The notes under the pieces: model-generated | Seen by the model: only the letters and a program-made list of their open reading frames with translations | Told to the model about the DNA's origin: nothing | The model's database searches: none | In this document: positions 8,202 through 16,293 of the stretch, in pieces | How the letters are laid out: each line of letters begins with the position of its first letter | How positions within the stretch are numbered: the first letter of the stretch is position 1 | Origin: AEGEAN-183 sp964002385 | GTDB lineage: Bacteria > Pseudomonadota > Gammaproteobacteria > Magnimaribacterales > Magnimaribacteraceae | Direction: 5' to 3' | Assembly: GCA_964002385.1 (NCBI GenBank) | Contig: CAXFFS010000003.1 | Location: forward strand, 1 to 36,813 | Length of the DNA: 36,813 bases | Made by a program: the position numbers and the translations under genes

Positions 8202-9182
8202 TTAAGTAGTTTCTGGAGGCCAATGTTCCAGTATCAGTCCTAAAGAAAGTCCTCTTGAAGCTAAAACCTCTTTTATTTCATTTAGAGATTTTTTACCAAG
8301 ATTTGGGGTTCTTAGAAGGTCTGATTCCATTCTAGTAACCAGATCTCCGATGTAATGTATATTTTCAGCTTTTAGGCAGTTTGCAGATCTGACGGTTAGT
8401 TCTAGCTCATCCACGGGTCTCATCATTACAGGATCAATCATCGCTTCTTCTTTTTCTTCTATCACCTCTTCCAATCTTCCTAGCTCTGCAAAAGCTGAAA
8501 GTTGATGTTGAAGGATAGTCGCAGATATTCTTAAAACTTCTTCTGCATCAAGAGTACCATCAGTATCAATATCAACGATTAATCTATCTAGATTCGTTCT
8601 TTGCTCAACTCTGGCATCTTCTACAGTATATGAAACCCTTTTTATTGGTGAATAAGTAGCATCTAATCTTAAAAGACCCGTTTCTTGTCCTTCATCTTCA
8701 GAAAGAGGTTTTACTGGAACAAACCCTCTACCTCTTGTTACTTTTAATAACATATTAAGAGATCCTTTATCTGTTAGAGTGGCTATAAGATGATCGGGAT
8801 TAATTATTTCTACGCCTGCAGGAGTGTCAATATCTCCTGCTACCACCTTACCTTTAGATTTCTTAGAAATTTTTAGTTCAGCTTCTTCTGATTCTAGTAG
8901 TCTTACTGAAAGCTCCTTTAGATTCAAAAGAATATCTATTACATCTTCTTGGACTCCTTCAATAGTGCTGTATTCATGTAAAACTCCATCTATTTTTACT
9001 TCTGAGACAGCAGTTCCTGGCATTGAAGACAGCATGATACGTCTTAAGGCATTTCCTAGTGTATGTCCAAAACCTTGTTCTAAAGGTTCAAGAATTATCT
9101 TAGACCTTGTTGGCCCTAATTCTTCTACCAAAATTTCAGTTGGTACAAGAAAATCTTTAATTATGTCGTAATTATCAGTCAT
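8202..9182 (-). CDS. rpoA: DNA-directed RNA polymerase subunit alpha
   Basis: The alpha dimer scaffolds RNA polymerase assembly, and its C-terminal domain binds UP elements and activators. I place the start at the ATG at 9182 (326 aa, MTDNYDIIKDFLVPTE), preceded by GAGG; an in-frame extension to 9233 overlaps rpsD and is rejected. The N-terminal domain contains GFGHTLGNALRRIMLSS. The C-terminal domain carries VRSANCLKAENIHYIGDL, with the arginine equivalent to E. coli R265, and PNLGKKSLNEIKEVLASRGL, so UP-element contacts should be conserved. It lies between rpsD and rplQ as in the E. coli alpha operon. Confidence 0.98.
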   Translation of the reverse strand: MTDNYDIIKDFLVPTEILVEELGPTRSKIILEPLEQGFGHTLGNALRRIMLSSMPGTAVSEVKIDGVLHEYSTIEGVQEDVIDILLNLKELSVRLLESEEAELKISKKSKGKVVAGDIDTPAGVEIINPDHLIATLTDKGSLNMLLKVTRGRGFVPVKPLSEDEGQETGLLRLDATYSPIKRVSYTVEDARVEQRTNLDRLIVDIDTDGTLDAEEVLRISATILQHQLSAFAELGRLEEVIEEKEEAMIDPVMMRPVDELELTVRSANCLKAENIHYIGDLVTRMESDLLRTPNLGKKSLNEIKEVLASRGLSLGLILEHWPPETT

Positions 9183-9198
9183 ATTATTCCTCTTCAAA

Positions 9199-9819
9199 TT
9201 ATTTTGAATATAGTTCAACAATAAGATTCTCATTAATATCAGAATCTAGAAATTCTCTTTCTGGAGCTGAACTATATACTCCTGAAAAATCTGGTTTATT
9301 TACTTCTAGCCATTCACATTCTGGTCTAGAAGAAGAGATCTCTAAGGCCTCTTTAACTCTTTTTTGATTTTTAGCTTTTTCTCTAAGGCTTACAATGTCT
9401 CCAGGTGACAATTGGTAACTAGGTATATTAACAGTGAGGCCATTTACCTCTACAGATTTGTGGCTTACTAATTGCCTAGCTTCAGCTCTTGTAGAAGAAA
9501 ATCCCAGTCTATAAACAACATTATCTAGTCTGCTCTCAAGAAGCTGTAGAAGATTATCACCAGTAACCCCTTTTTTTCTAGCAGCAGATTTATAATAATT
9601 TCTAAACTGTCTTTCCATTATCCCGTAGAGCCTTCTTACCTTCTGCTTTTCTCTAAGTTGAATGCCATAATCAGAAATTCTTCCTCTTCTTCTTCCATGC
9701 ATGCCAGGAGAGGTTTCTGAATGGCACTTTGATTCATAACTTCTTATGCCACTTTTTAGTAGAAGATCTCTTCCCTCTCTACGCGATAACTTGCTCTTTG
9801 GTCCTAAGTACCTTCCCAT
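9199..9819 (-). CDS. rpsD: 30S ribosomal protein S4
   Basis: S4 is a primary 16S rRNA binder that nucleates 30S body assembly. The start is the ATG at 9819 (206 aa, MGRYLGPKSKLSRREG), with a strong GGAGGAG sequence located inside the end of rpsK; the in-frame extension to 9876 is rejected because it overlaps rpsK and removes this site. The S4 RNA-binding domain (RLDNVVYRLGFSSTRAEARQ region, about 96-160) is intact. In E. coli S4 also represses the alpha operon through a pseudoknot before rpsM; here that spacer is only 8 bases. Only 1 base separates it from rpsK. Confidence 0.97.
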   Translation of the reverse strand: MGRYLGPKSKLSRREGRDLLLKSGIRSYESKCHSETSPGMHGRRRGRISDYGIQLREKQKVRRLYGIMERQFRNYYKSAARKKGVTGDNLLQLLESRLDNVVYRLGFSSTRAEARQLVSHKSVEVNGLTVNIPSYQLSPGDIVSLREKAKNQKRVKEALEISSSRPECEWLEVNKPDFSGVYSSAPEREFLDSDINENLIVELYSK

Positions 9820-9820
9820 A

Positions 9821-10198
9821 TTAAACTCTCCTCCTCTTTGGCGGTCTACAACCGTTATGAGGGATAGGAGTGACATCCGTTATTTTGGTTATTTTAAATC
9901 CCATAGAATTTAAACCTCTTATCGCTGACTCTCTTCCTGATCCAGGCCCTCGAACTTCAATTTCCAAAGTTTCTATTCCGTTTAATCTTATTTGTTCTGC
10001 TACAACCTCTGCTGCTCTCTGAGCTGCAAATGGAGTACTTTTCCTAGAACCCCTAAAACCTTGACCACCTGCGCTTGACCAAGCCAAAGTATTTCCTTGC
10101 TTATCGGTTACATTAATTAAAGTGTTATTAAACGAAGCATGAATATGTGCTATTCCTTCACTCACTTTTCTTTTTGTTGCTTTTTTTCCTTTTGCCAT
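9821..10198 (-). CDS. rpsK: 30S ribosomal protein S11
   Basis: S11 forms part of the 30S platform and contacts mRNA near the exit site together with S7 and S18. The 125-residue product has the family landmarks GIAHIHASFNNTLINVTD near residue 15, GGQGFRGSRKSTPFAAQ near 64 and the basic C-terminus HNGCRPPKRRRV. AAGG precedes the ATG within the end of the upstream gene. It sits between rpsM (5-base gap) and rpsD (1-base gap), the standard alpha-operon order. Confidence 0.98.
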   Translation of the reverse strand: MAKGKKATKRKVSEGIAHIHASFNNTLINVTDKQGNTLAWSSAGGQGFRGSRKSTPFAAQRAAEVVAEQIRLNGIETLEIEVRGPGSGRESAIRGLNSMGFKITKITDVTPIPHNGCRPPKRRRV

Positions 10199-10203
10199 AA
10201 ATT

Positions 10204-10560
10204 CTACCTTCTGATTGGTCTCTTAGGACCCTTACATGTCCTTGCATTATTTTTAGTTCTTTGTCCATTTACAGGAAGATGTCTACGATGCCTGATTCCC
10301 CTGTAAGTTCCAAGGTCTTGAAGTCTCTTTATATTTGTAGCTATATCTCTCCTTAAATCTCCCTCAATTAAATATTTTGTAACTTCATTTCTTATCAGCT
10401 CAAGTTCCGCTTCTTTCAAGTCTCCTATTTTTGCAGTAGGGGCAATTCCTGTTTTGGAACAAATGTCCAAAGCTCTGGTCTTCCCTACACCAAATATATA
10501 AGTTAATGAAATCTCAGCATGTTTATTGTCTGGAATATTTATACCTGCTACACGTGCCAT
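10204..10560 (-). CDS. rpsM: 30S ribosomal protein S13
   Basis: S13 is in the 30S head, bridges to L5 and contacts P-site tRNA through its C-terminal tail. The 118-residue product begins MARVAGINIPDNKHAEISLTY and ends in the basic tail GPKRPIRR. YRGIRHRRHLPVNGQRTKNN is the conserved rRNA-binding stretch. GAGG is placed in the 8-base spacer after rpmJ. There is no room in that spacer for the S4-binding leader that precedes rpsM in E. coli. Confidence 0.98.
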   Translation of the reverse strand: MARVAGINIPDNKHAEISLTYIFGVGKTRALDICSKTGIAPTAKIGDLKEAELELIRNEVTKYLIEGDLRRDIATNIKRLQDLGTYRGIRHRRHLPVNGQRTKNNARTCKGPKRPIRR

Positions 10561-10568
10561 AGTTCCTC

Positions 10569-10685
10569 CTATCCTTGTCTCTGCTTATGTCTGGGTTCTG
10601 AATCACATATTACGTAAACTCGCCCTTTTCTCTTGACCAACTTACAATCTCTACAGATTCTCTTTACAGATGCTCTTACCTTCAT
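10569..10685 (-). CDS. rpmJ: 50S ribosomal protein L36, zinc-binding form
   Basis: A 38-codon gene, easy to miss because of its size, between secY and rpsM. It translates as MKVRASVKRICRDCKLVKRK followed by GRVYVICDSEPRHKQRQG. The zinc ligands C11, C14, C27 and H33 are all present, so this is the zinc-containing C+ form. An AGG ribosome binding site overlaps the end of secY, and the gap to secY is 3 bases. Position at the end of the spc gene group agrees with E. coli. Confidence 0.97.
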   Translation of the reverse strand: MKVRASVKRICRDCKLVKRKGRVYVICDSEPRHKQRQG

Positions 10686-10688
10686 GAT

Positions 10689-12020
10689 TTACCTGCCCCC
10701 TAAAGGATTATTTCCATAACCTTTCAAATTAGCTTTCTTAAGAAGGGATTCGTACTGCTGAGACATCAAGTGTGATTGAACCTGGGCCATAAAATCCATT
10801 ACCACGACTACTGCAATCAATAGAGATGTTCCACCTAAGTAGAAGGGTACGCTAGCAGAAACAATTAAAAACTGAGGCATTAAACACACTAAAATCAAAT
10901 AGCCTGAGCCCCACACAGTCAATCTTGTCATTACTTGGTCAATATAATCAGCTGTCTGTTCTCCTGGTCTTATTCCTGGTAGGTAAGCACCTGACCTTCT
11001 TAAATTCTCGGAAATATCTTTTGAGTCAAACTGAAGAGCAGTATAAAAAAAACAGAAAAAAGCAATCAATACCGAGAATAAAATTACATACAAAGGCTGA
11101 CCGGGACTTAAAGCTAGAGATATTTCTTGAAGCCACTCAAACCCTTGCCCTTGACCAAACCAGGTTGAGGCCGAAGCAGGAAACAGTAATAAACTACTAG
11201 CAAATATCGCTGGGATAACTCCTGCTTGATTAATCTTCATAGGGAGGTAAGAAGTTTGTCCTTGTACCATTTTTCTTCCTTGCTGCCTTCTAGCATAATT
11301 TACAGTAACTCTTCTCTGGCCTCTCTCAACCCATACTATGAAAGCAACAGCGACAACAGCTACTAATGCTATGGATAACAAAAGAAGTAGGTTTATATCT
11401 CCTTGTCTGGCACCCTCAAATGCTTGACCTATTGCTCGAGGTAATCCTGCAACAATACTTGAGAAAATTATAATTGAAATACCATTTCCTATTCCTCTCT
11501 CTGTAACTAATTCTCCTAGCCACATTAAAAAAACTGTTCCGGTTACTAAAGAAACAACTGCTATAAGTTGGAAAATAGGTCCTGGATCTAATGCCAAACC
11601 TTGATTCTGTAGCCCAAGTGCCAAACCGGTAGCTTGTAGCAATGCTAATGCTACTGTTCCGTATCGAACATAAGCCGTTCGCAATCTTCTTCCTTCCTCT
11701 CCTTCTTCTCTAAATCTTTTTTTCAATGAAGGGTTTGTTCCTTCCATTAAACTCATTATTATCGATGAAGTTATGTAAGGCATAATATTCAAAGCCATAA
11801 TGCTCATTCTCTCTAGTGCTCCACCAGAAAACATATTAAATAAATCTAATAAAGTTCCTTGGTTCTGTTGGAATATAGAAGCTAATTTATCTGGATCTAT
11901 TCCTGGTATAGGTATATGAGTGCCAATTCTGTATACAATGACTGCAAAAAGAACAAACCTTAACCTCTTCCAAAGTTCTGAAAGACCTTTTGTTTGTTGC
12001 CCTGTAGGATTAACAGACAT
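10689..12020 (-). CDS. secY: preprotein translocase channel subunit SecY
   Basis: SecY forms the inner-membrane channel through which SecA or the ribosome moves proteins. The 443-residue product has the expected ten membrane segments, starting with RFVLFAVIVYRIGTHIPIPG around residues 21-40, and a plug-region stretch near FNMFSGGALERMS. The cytosolic loop PLMKINQAGVIPAIFASS and the C5-region basic loop RRSGAYLPGIRPGEQT are conserved. GAGG precedes the ATG inside the end of rplO. It is translated with the ribosomal proteins in the spc group, while its partner secE is in the same window at 35.4-35.7 kb. Confidence 0.98.
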   Translation of the reverse strand: MSVNPTGQQTKGLSELWKRLRFVLFAVIVYRIGTHIPIPGIDPDKLASIFQQNQGTLLDLFNMFSGGALERMSIMALNIMPYITSSIIMSLMEGTNPSLKKRFREEGEEGRRLRTAYVRYGTVALALLQATGLALGLQNQGLALDPGPIFQLIAVVSLVTGTVFLMWLGELVTERGIGNGISIIIFSSIVAGLPRAIGQAFEGARQGDINLLLLLSIALVAVVAVAFIVWVERGQRRVTVNYARRQQGRKMVQGQTSYLPMKINQAGVIPAIFASSLLLFPASASTWFGQGQGFEWLQEISLALSPGQPLYVILFSVLIAFFCFFYTALQFDSKDISENLRRSGAYLPGIRPGEQTADYIDQVMTRLTVWGSGYLILVCLMPQFLIVSASVPFYLGGTSLLIAVVVVMDFMAQVQSHLMSQQYESLLKKANLKGYGNNPLGGR

Positions 12021-12022
12021 AA

Positions 12023-12481
12023 TTAAACCTCAATTTTCCCACCAGCACTTTCTATCAGATTTTTTACAGAAGCAGTTGTATTTATTCCCTTCAAATTCAA
12101 TTTAGAGCAAGACTCTGTATCTTTAATGACCTTAACCTTAGAAGTATTTTGATTAATTAAATCCTCTTCTTTCAAAACTTGAATATTAATCTCTTTTTTA
12201 TCTAACTTTATAAGAGTACTTAATCTTATTTCTTCAGAGAATCTACTCTTCCTTGAAAAGAACCCATACTTGGGAACCCTTTTTTGCAGTGGCATTTGCC
12301 CGCCTTCAAAGCCTGCTCGGACTCCTCCTCCAGATCTAGAACCTTGTCCTTTGTGTCCTCTTCCGCTAGTTTTTCCTAGACCACTTCCGGGTCCTCTACC
12401 TCTTCTCTTCCGCTTACTTGTTCTTGAAGAAAGGCCCTTATGTGGAACCAAATTATTTAATTTTAAGGTATTCAATTTCAT
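12023..12481 (-). CDS. rplO: 50S ribosomal protein L15
   Basis: L15 has a long basic extension that penetrates the core of the large subunit. The 152-residue product shows the glycine/arginine-rich N-terminal part (KRRGRGPGSGLGKTSGRGHK near residues 24-43, then GGVRAGFEGGQMPLQKRVPK) followed by a compact C-terminal domain ending SAGGKIEV. It lies 18 bases after rpmD and 2 bases before secY. The C-terminal half is rich in Lys and Asn, in line with the AT bias of the region. Confidence 0.97.
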   Translation of the reverse strand: MKLNTLKLNNLVPHKGLSSRTSKRKRRGRGPGSGLGKTSGRGHKGQGSRSGGGVRAGFEGGQMPLQKRVPKYGFFSRKSRFSEEIRLSTLIKLDKKEINIQVLKEEDLINQNTSKVKVIKDTESCSKLNLKGINTTASVKNLIESAGGKIEV

Positions 12482-12499
12482 AATCAGTCTTATTATTTT

Positions 12500-12682
12500 T
12501 TATTCCTTAACTTCCAGTAAATGTTTTGCTTTATTGATCATCCCTCTGTTCTGGTCTGTATCTTTTACAAAAACTACTTGTCCTAATTTAGACAATCCCA
12601 AGCCCCTGACAGAGCTTCTTTGATAGCTCTTAGAGCCTATTAAACTCTTAATCAATTTCACTTCTATCTCAGTTGTACTCAT
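12500..12682 (-). CDS. rpmD: 50S ribosomal protein L30
   Basis: Small large-subunit protein of 60 residues with the L30 ferredoxin-like core; IKSLIGSKSYQRSSVRGLGL is the diagnostic segment, followed by VVFVKDTDQNRGMINKAKHL. It starts 5 bases after rpsE and its ribosome binding site (GAAG) lies within the rpsE end. The position between rpsE and rplO is the conserved spc-group position and confirms the call. Confidence 0.96.
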   Translation of the reverse strand: MSTTEIEVKLIKSLIGSKSYQRSSVRGLGLSKLGQVVFVKDTDQNRGMINKAKHLLEVKE

Positions 12683-12687
12683 TTATT

Positions 12688-13182
12688 TCACTTCTTTCCA
12701 ATTCTTTGGCTGACGCCCTTCGGTGATTCCATTTCTTTAAGAGCTTTTAAAGTTGCCTGTACTACATTTAACGGTGTTGTAGAACCGTAACATTTAGCTA
12801 AAACATCTTGAACGCCTGCTAATTCTAGTACCGCCCTCATAGCCCCTCCAGCAATAACTCCTGTTCCTGGAGCTGCAGGTTTCATAAAAATAATTGAAGA
12901 TCCATGCTTTGCCTTTACAGGATAATGGATAGTATTTCCTTTCAGCTCTATAGAAACCATATTTCTCCTTGCATTATCAAGAGCTTTTTGAATTGCTATA
13001 GGTACCTCACGGGCCTTACCTCTGCCATAACCTACTTTTCCATTACCGTCTCCAACTACAGAAACAGCGGTAAAACCAAAGACTCTTCCTCCTTTAACTA
13101 CCTTTGCAACTCGATTTACTTGCACAAGTTTTTCTTCAAGAACCTCTGAACTTAGGTTGTCTGTTACTACATTTTTTTCCAT
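12688..13182 (-). CDS. rpsE: 30S ribosomal protein S5
   Basis: S5 sits by the decoding region and the mRNA entry tunnel, and affects translational fidelity. The 164-residue product has the N-terminal double-stranded-RNA-binding-like domain (VNRVAKVVKGGRVFGFTAVS near residue 22) and the C-terminal domain containing AAPGTGVIAGGAMRAVLELAG. The spectinomycin-loop region VVKGGRVF is of the normal sensitive type. It is between rplR and rpmD as expected. Confidence 0.98.
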   Translation of the reverse strand: MEKNVVTDNLSSEVLEEKLVQVNRVAKVVKGGRVFGFTAVSVVGDGNGKVGYGRGKAREVPIAIQKALDNARRNMVSIELKGNTIHYPVKAKHGSSIIFMKPAAPGTGVIAGGAMRAVLELAGVQDVLAKCYGSTTPLNVVQATLKALKEMESPKGVSQRIGKK

Positions 13183-13195
13183 TTCTAATCCTTAT

Positions 13196-13546
13196 CTAAA
13201 AAGATAATCCAGCTTCTCTAGCAGCCATGGCTAAGGCCTTTACTCTTCCATGAAACTTGTATCCAGACCTATCAAAAGCAACTTGTTTTATGCCTTTCTC
13301 CAAAGCTCTTTCTGCAATAAGCCTTCCCACCTTTGAAGCAGTGTCAATATTTCCATTGTTCGTCCCCTTAACTTCTGATTCATTTGAAGAGGCAGAGGTT
13401 ACAACTTCAGATCCATCATTAAGCATTACTTGTGCATAAATATGCATACTTGATCTAAAAACTGTTAGTCTATGAATATCCTTGAATCTAACTTTAGATC
13501 TAGTTTTTCTAGCTCTTCTTAACCTTGATATATTCTTCTTACTCAT
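13196..13546 (-). CDS. rplR: 50S ribosomal protein L18
   Basis: L18 brings 5S rRNA to the large subunit together with L5. The 116-residue product has the basic N-terminus (SRLRRARKTRSKVRF), the RLTVFRSSMHIYAQVM strand region and the C-terminal FDRSGYKFHGRVKALAMAAR signature that ends the family. It follows rplF by 2 bases, which suggests translational coupling, and precedes rpsE by 13 bases. Confidence 0.97.
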   Translation of the reverse strand: MSKKNISRLRRARKTRSKVRFKDIHRLTVFRSSMHIYAQVMLNDGSEVVTSASSNESEVKGTNNGNIDTASKVGRLIAERALEKGIKQVAFDRSGYKFHGRVKALAMAAREAGLSF

Positions 13547-13548
13547 TT

Positions 13549-14082
13549 TTATGCTTTCTTGGACTCTTTTCTTCTAATTTTTTCATTACTGTACCTAACC
13601 CCTTTTCCTTTATAAGGTTCTGGAGGTCTAAAACTTCTTATTTCTGCTGCGACTTGACCAATTATTTGTTTGTCGGCTGATTTCAAAACTATCTCGGTTT
13701 GGCTAGGAACCTCAGCTGAAACAGCTTCAGGTAGTTCATAAACTACTGGATGGGAGAATCCTAAGCTTAATTCTAATTTATTACCTGATAATTTAGCTCT
13801 ATAACCAACACCATTAATCTCTAATTTTCTTTCAAAACCAACTGAAACACCCTCTATTATATTTTTTGTAAGCGCCCTCATAGTGCCAGTTAAAGCAAGC
13901 GTCTGAGGTAATTCATTGGATGGGGAAAAAGAGATTTTTTCATCATCAATTAAAAGCTCAACATCAGAGTGCACATTTAATACAAGTTCTCCCAATTTAC
14001 CTTTTGCTAAAATTGATTTGTCCTTACAAGATAAAGACACTTCAGAGGGTATATTGATTGGTTTTAAAAAAGTCTTAGCCAT
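13549..14082 (-). CDS. rplF: 50S ribosomal protein L6
   Basis: L6 lies near the factor-binding site by the sarcin-ricin loop. The 177-residue length matches the family. Two repeated alpha/beta domains are visible; the second contains ELSLGFSHPVVYELPEAV and the C-terminal signature FRPPEPYKGKGVRYSNEKIR. The start aligns with other L6 proteins. The gene is 3 bases after rpsH. Confidence 0.97.
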   Translation of the reverse strand: MAKTFLKPINIPSEVSLSCKDKSILAKGKLGELVLNVHSDVELLIDDEKISFSPSNELPQTLALTGTMRALTKNIIEGVSVGFERKLEINGVGYRAKLSGNKLELSLGFSHPVVYELPEAVSAEVPSQTEIVLKSADKQIIGQVAAEIRSFRPPEPYKGKGVRYSNEKIRRKESKKA

Positions 14083-14085
14083 AAA

Positions 14086-14478
14086 TTAAAATACTGAACA
14101 AAGTAACTCGCCACCTAAACCAGCTTCCCTGGCTTGCTTGTCTGTCATTAACCCTTTACTAGTAGATACAACAGCAATACCCAAACCGCCATTAATTGAG
14201 GGTAAATCTTTCTTTCCTACATACTCTCTTAATCCTGGTTTACTTAGTCTCTTTATTTCTCTGATTACTGGTTTTCCTTCATAGTATTTAAGAAGGATTG
14301 AAACTTCAGGTTTTTTTCCTTCCTCTACAGTTATTGAATCGATATAACCTTCTCTAACCAACAATTCTAAAAGAGCTATTTTTTTTGAAGATGAAGAAAC
14401 AATGAATTCTGGCTTTCTTCTAGCCTGAGCGTTTCTAATTCCTGTTAAAAGGCTTGAGATAGGATCTTGCATACTCAT
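14086..14478 (-). CDS. rpsH: 30S ribosomal protein S8
   Basis: S8 binds the central domain of 16S rRNA. The start is taken at the ATG at 14478 (130 aa, MSMQDPISSLLTGIRNAQ), which is the family N-terminus; a TTG four codons upstream is in frame but would overlap the rpsN end more closely. The C-terminal STSKGLMTDKQAREAGLGGE signature is intact. In E. coli S8 also represses the spc operon at the rplX-rplE junction; here that junction has only 3 non-coding bases, so any such site would be within coding sequence. Confidence 0.97.
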   Translation of the reverse strand: MSMQDPISSLLTGIRNAQARRKPEFIVSSSSKKIALLELLVREGYIDSITVEEGKKPEVSILLKYYEGKPVIREIKRLSKPGLREYVGKKDLPSINGGLGIAVVSTSKGLMTDKQAREAGLGGELLCSVF

Positions 14479-14483
14479 ATTAA

Positions 14484-14789
14484 CTACCAACTAGATTTAA
14501 CTAATCCGGGAATATCTCCTTTCATAGCTAATTCTCTTAACTTATTTCTCCCAAGACCAAATTTCCTATAAACAGCATGAGGCCTGCCAGTTATTGCACA
14601 TCGCCTTTGCTTTCTTATAGGGTTAGCATCTCTAGGTAGTTTTTGTAATTTAACCTGAGCTTGAGCCCTATCTTCATCTGAAGTATTAGGATTTTTAATC
14701 ATCTCTTTCAGTTCTGCCCTCTTCTTTGAATAACGAATAACGGTCTTCTCTCTTTTTCTTTCTCTTGCAATCATTGATGCTTTTGCCAT
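14484..14789 (-). CDS. rpsN: 30S ribosomal protein S14, long zinc-free form
   Basis: S14 is in the 30S head. The 101-residue length and the absence of a CxxC pair identify the long C-minus form typical of proteobacteria. The C-terminal block CAITGRPHAVYRKFGLGRNK and the terminal KSSW are family landmarks. It lies between rplE (8-base gap) and rpsH (5-base gap). Confidence 0.97.
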   Translation of the reverse strand: MAKASMIARERKREKTVIRYSKKRAELKEMIKNPNTSDEDRAQAQVKLQKLPRDANPIRKQRRCAITGRPHAVYRKFGLGRNKLRELAMKGDIPGLVKSSW

Positions 14790-14797
14790 ATCTACCT

Positions 14798-15337
14798 CTA
14801 ATCTTTAAATGGAAAATTCATAGCTCTTAATAATAATTCTCCTTCTTGATCACTATTAGCAGATGTTGTAATTGAGATATCCATTCCTCGTATCTTATCT
14901 ACTTTGTCATAATCAATTTCAGGAAAAATAATATGTTCTTTTACCCCCAGAGAATAGTTTCCTTGTCCATCAAATGAACTAATATCAAGTCCTCTAAAAT
15001 CTCTTTCCCTAGGTATAGCAATGCCTAATAACCTCTGTAGAAATTCAAACATCCTATCGCCTCTAAGAGTCACTTTGCATCCAATGGGCATGCCTTCTCT
15101 TATCTTAAAATTAGCTACTGATTTTCTAACCTTAGTTATCAAAGGTTTCTGGCCACTTATTAAAGCTAAATCTTCGACAGCATTTTCAAGAATTTTCTTA
15201 TCAGTAAGAACTTCTCCTACTCCCATATTTATAGTTACCTTTGTAATTTTTGGTACTCCCATATCGCTTGTTAAACCCATAACCTGTTTCAGTTCTGGCA
15301 ATACCTTGTCTGAATAATGTTCTTTTAAAGAGATCAT
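14798..15337 (-). CDS. rplE: 50S ribosomal protein L5
   Basis: L5 binds 5S rRNA and bridges to S13 across the subunit interface. The 179-residue product has the N-terminal helix and the VPKITKVTINMGVGE strand, ITKVRKSVANFKIREGMPIG and GNYSLGVKEHIIFPEIDYDK, all diagnostic. It follows rplX by 3 bases. No leader structure is possible in the spacer. Confidence 0.98.
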   Translation of the reverse strand: MISLKEHYSDKVLPELKQVMGLTSDMGVPKITKVTINMGVGEVLTDKKILENAVEDLALISGQKPLITKVRKSVANFKIREGMPIGCKVTLRGDRMFEFLQRLLGIAIPRERDFRGLDISSFDGQGNYSLGVKEHIIFPEIDYDKVDKIRGMDISITTSANSDQEGELLLRAMNFPFKD

Positions 15338-15340
15338 CTA

Positions 15341-15652
15341 CTAAATTTCCTTACCTGAAGATTTATAAACTCTTGTTCTTTTACCTTCTTCAGAGACATT
15401 TATGGAAACCTTGTCCGCTTTTTTAGAAGAAGGGTTAAAAATGGCAATATTTGAAAGATCTATCAAAGATTCTTTCTCAACTATTCCCCCTTGTACGCCT
15501 GCTTGGGGATTGGGTTTAGTATGTTTTTTCACCAAATTTACTCCGCTAACAAAACATTTACTATTAGGTGCTAAGGCAGAAACCGTGCCTTGCTTGCCCT
15601 TATCCCTACCAGCAATAACTATTACTTCATCTCCTTTTTTAATCTTTAACAT
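15341..15652 (-). CDS. rplX: 50S ribosomal protein L24
   Basis: L24 is an early assembly protein of the large subunit located near the exit tunnel. The 103-residue product begins with the KOW motif region (KKGDEVIVIAGRDKGKQGTV, residues 4-23), followed by VNLVKKHTKPNPQ and a C-terminal part with IDLSNIAIFNPSSKKADKVS. It is spaced 3 bases from both rplN and rplE. Confidence 0.97.
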   Translation of the reverse strand: MLKIKKGDEVIVIAGRDKGKQGTVSALAPNSKCFVSGVNLVKKHTKPNPQAGVQGGIVEKESLIDLSNIAIFNPSSKKADKVSINVSEEGKRTRVYKSSGKEI

Positions 15653-15655
15653 GGT

Positions 15656-16024
15656 TTACAAAACCTCCGGTGCTAAAGAAATTATCCTCATAAATTCTTC
15701 ACCTCTAAGCTCCCTAGAAACAGGTCCAAACACTCTTGTACCAATAGGTTGTTTCTGAGCATTTATTAGAACTGCCGCATTTTCATCAAATCTGATAGCA
15801 GAACCATCAGAACGCCTCAATCTATTCTTTGTCCTGACCACAACAGCATCTATGACCTCACCTTTCTTTACTCTTCCTGTAGGAATGGCTTCCTTTACAG
15901 TTACCTTAACTATGTCTCCTACTTTAGCGTAACGTTTCCTAGATCCACCAAGAACCCTTATACACATAAGCTTTCTGGCACCACTATTATCAGCTACCTC
16001 TAGATATGTATGTTCACGAATCAT
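15656..16024 (-). CDS. rplN: 50S ribosomal protein L14
   Basis: L14 is at the subunit interface and is the docking site for the silencing factor RsfS. The 122-residue product has MIREHTYLEVADNSGARKLM at the N-terminus, VVRTKNRLRRSDGSAIRFDE in the middle and the C-terminal EEFMRIISLAPEVL, all family signatures. It opens the E. coli spc operon, but here only 5 bases separate it from rpsQ and no internal promoter is visible, so it is probably read from the S10 promoter. Confidence 0.98.
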   Translation of the reverse strand: MIREHTYLEVADNSGARKLMCIRVLGGSRKRYAKVGDIVKVTVKEAIPTGRVKKGEVIDAVVVRTKNRLRRSDGSAIRFDENAAVLINAQKQPIGTRVFGPVSRELRGEEFMRIISLAPEVL

Positions 16025-16029
16025 TTTTA

Positions 16030-16293
16030 TTAACCAACATTTTTAACTCTTTTTTCTATTTCTGCTAACTTCCAGCTTTTAGTCTTGGAAAAAGGTTTAC
16101 TTTCTTCAATAATAACTACATCACCTTCAGAACATTCATTACCCTCATCATGAGCTTGTAACTTTGTAGATCTTCGTATAATTTTCTTATAGAGAGGATG
16201 TTTAACTTTCCTTTCAATTAAAACAGTAATGGTTTTATTTCTTTTTGAACTAACAACTAGCCCTGTCATCTGTCTTTTATTTTTTTCAGTCAT
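16030..16293 (-). CDS. rpsQ: 30S ribosomal protein S17
   Basis: S17 is a small OB-fold protein that organises the 5' domain of 16S rRNA. The 87-residue product contains MTGLVVSSKRNKTITVLIER, VKHPLYKKIIRRSTKLQAHD and the SKTKSWKLAEI signature. Its start overlaps the end of rpmC by 8 bases, which favours coupled translation. Confidence 0.97.
   Translation of the reverse strand: MTEKNKRQMTGLVVSSKRNKTITVLIERKVKHPLYKKIIRRSTKLQAHDEGNECSEGDVVIIEESKPFSKTKSWKLAEIEKRVKNVG

Noticed and set aside
9183..9233. N-terminal extension of RpoA
   Set aside because: It overlaps rpsD; the ATG at 9182 has a good GAGG site and matches the family start.
9820..9876. N-terminal extension of S4
   Set aside because: It overlaps rpsK and would include the GGAGGAG ribosome binding site of the real start.
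15402..15758. 118-codon plus-strand open frame opposite rplX and rplN
   Set aside because: Antisense shadow of two certain ribosomal protein genes; it crosses their junction.
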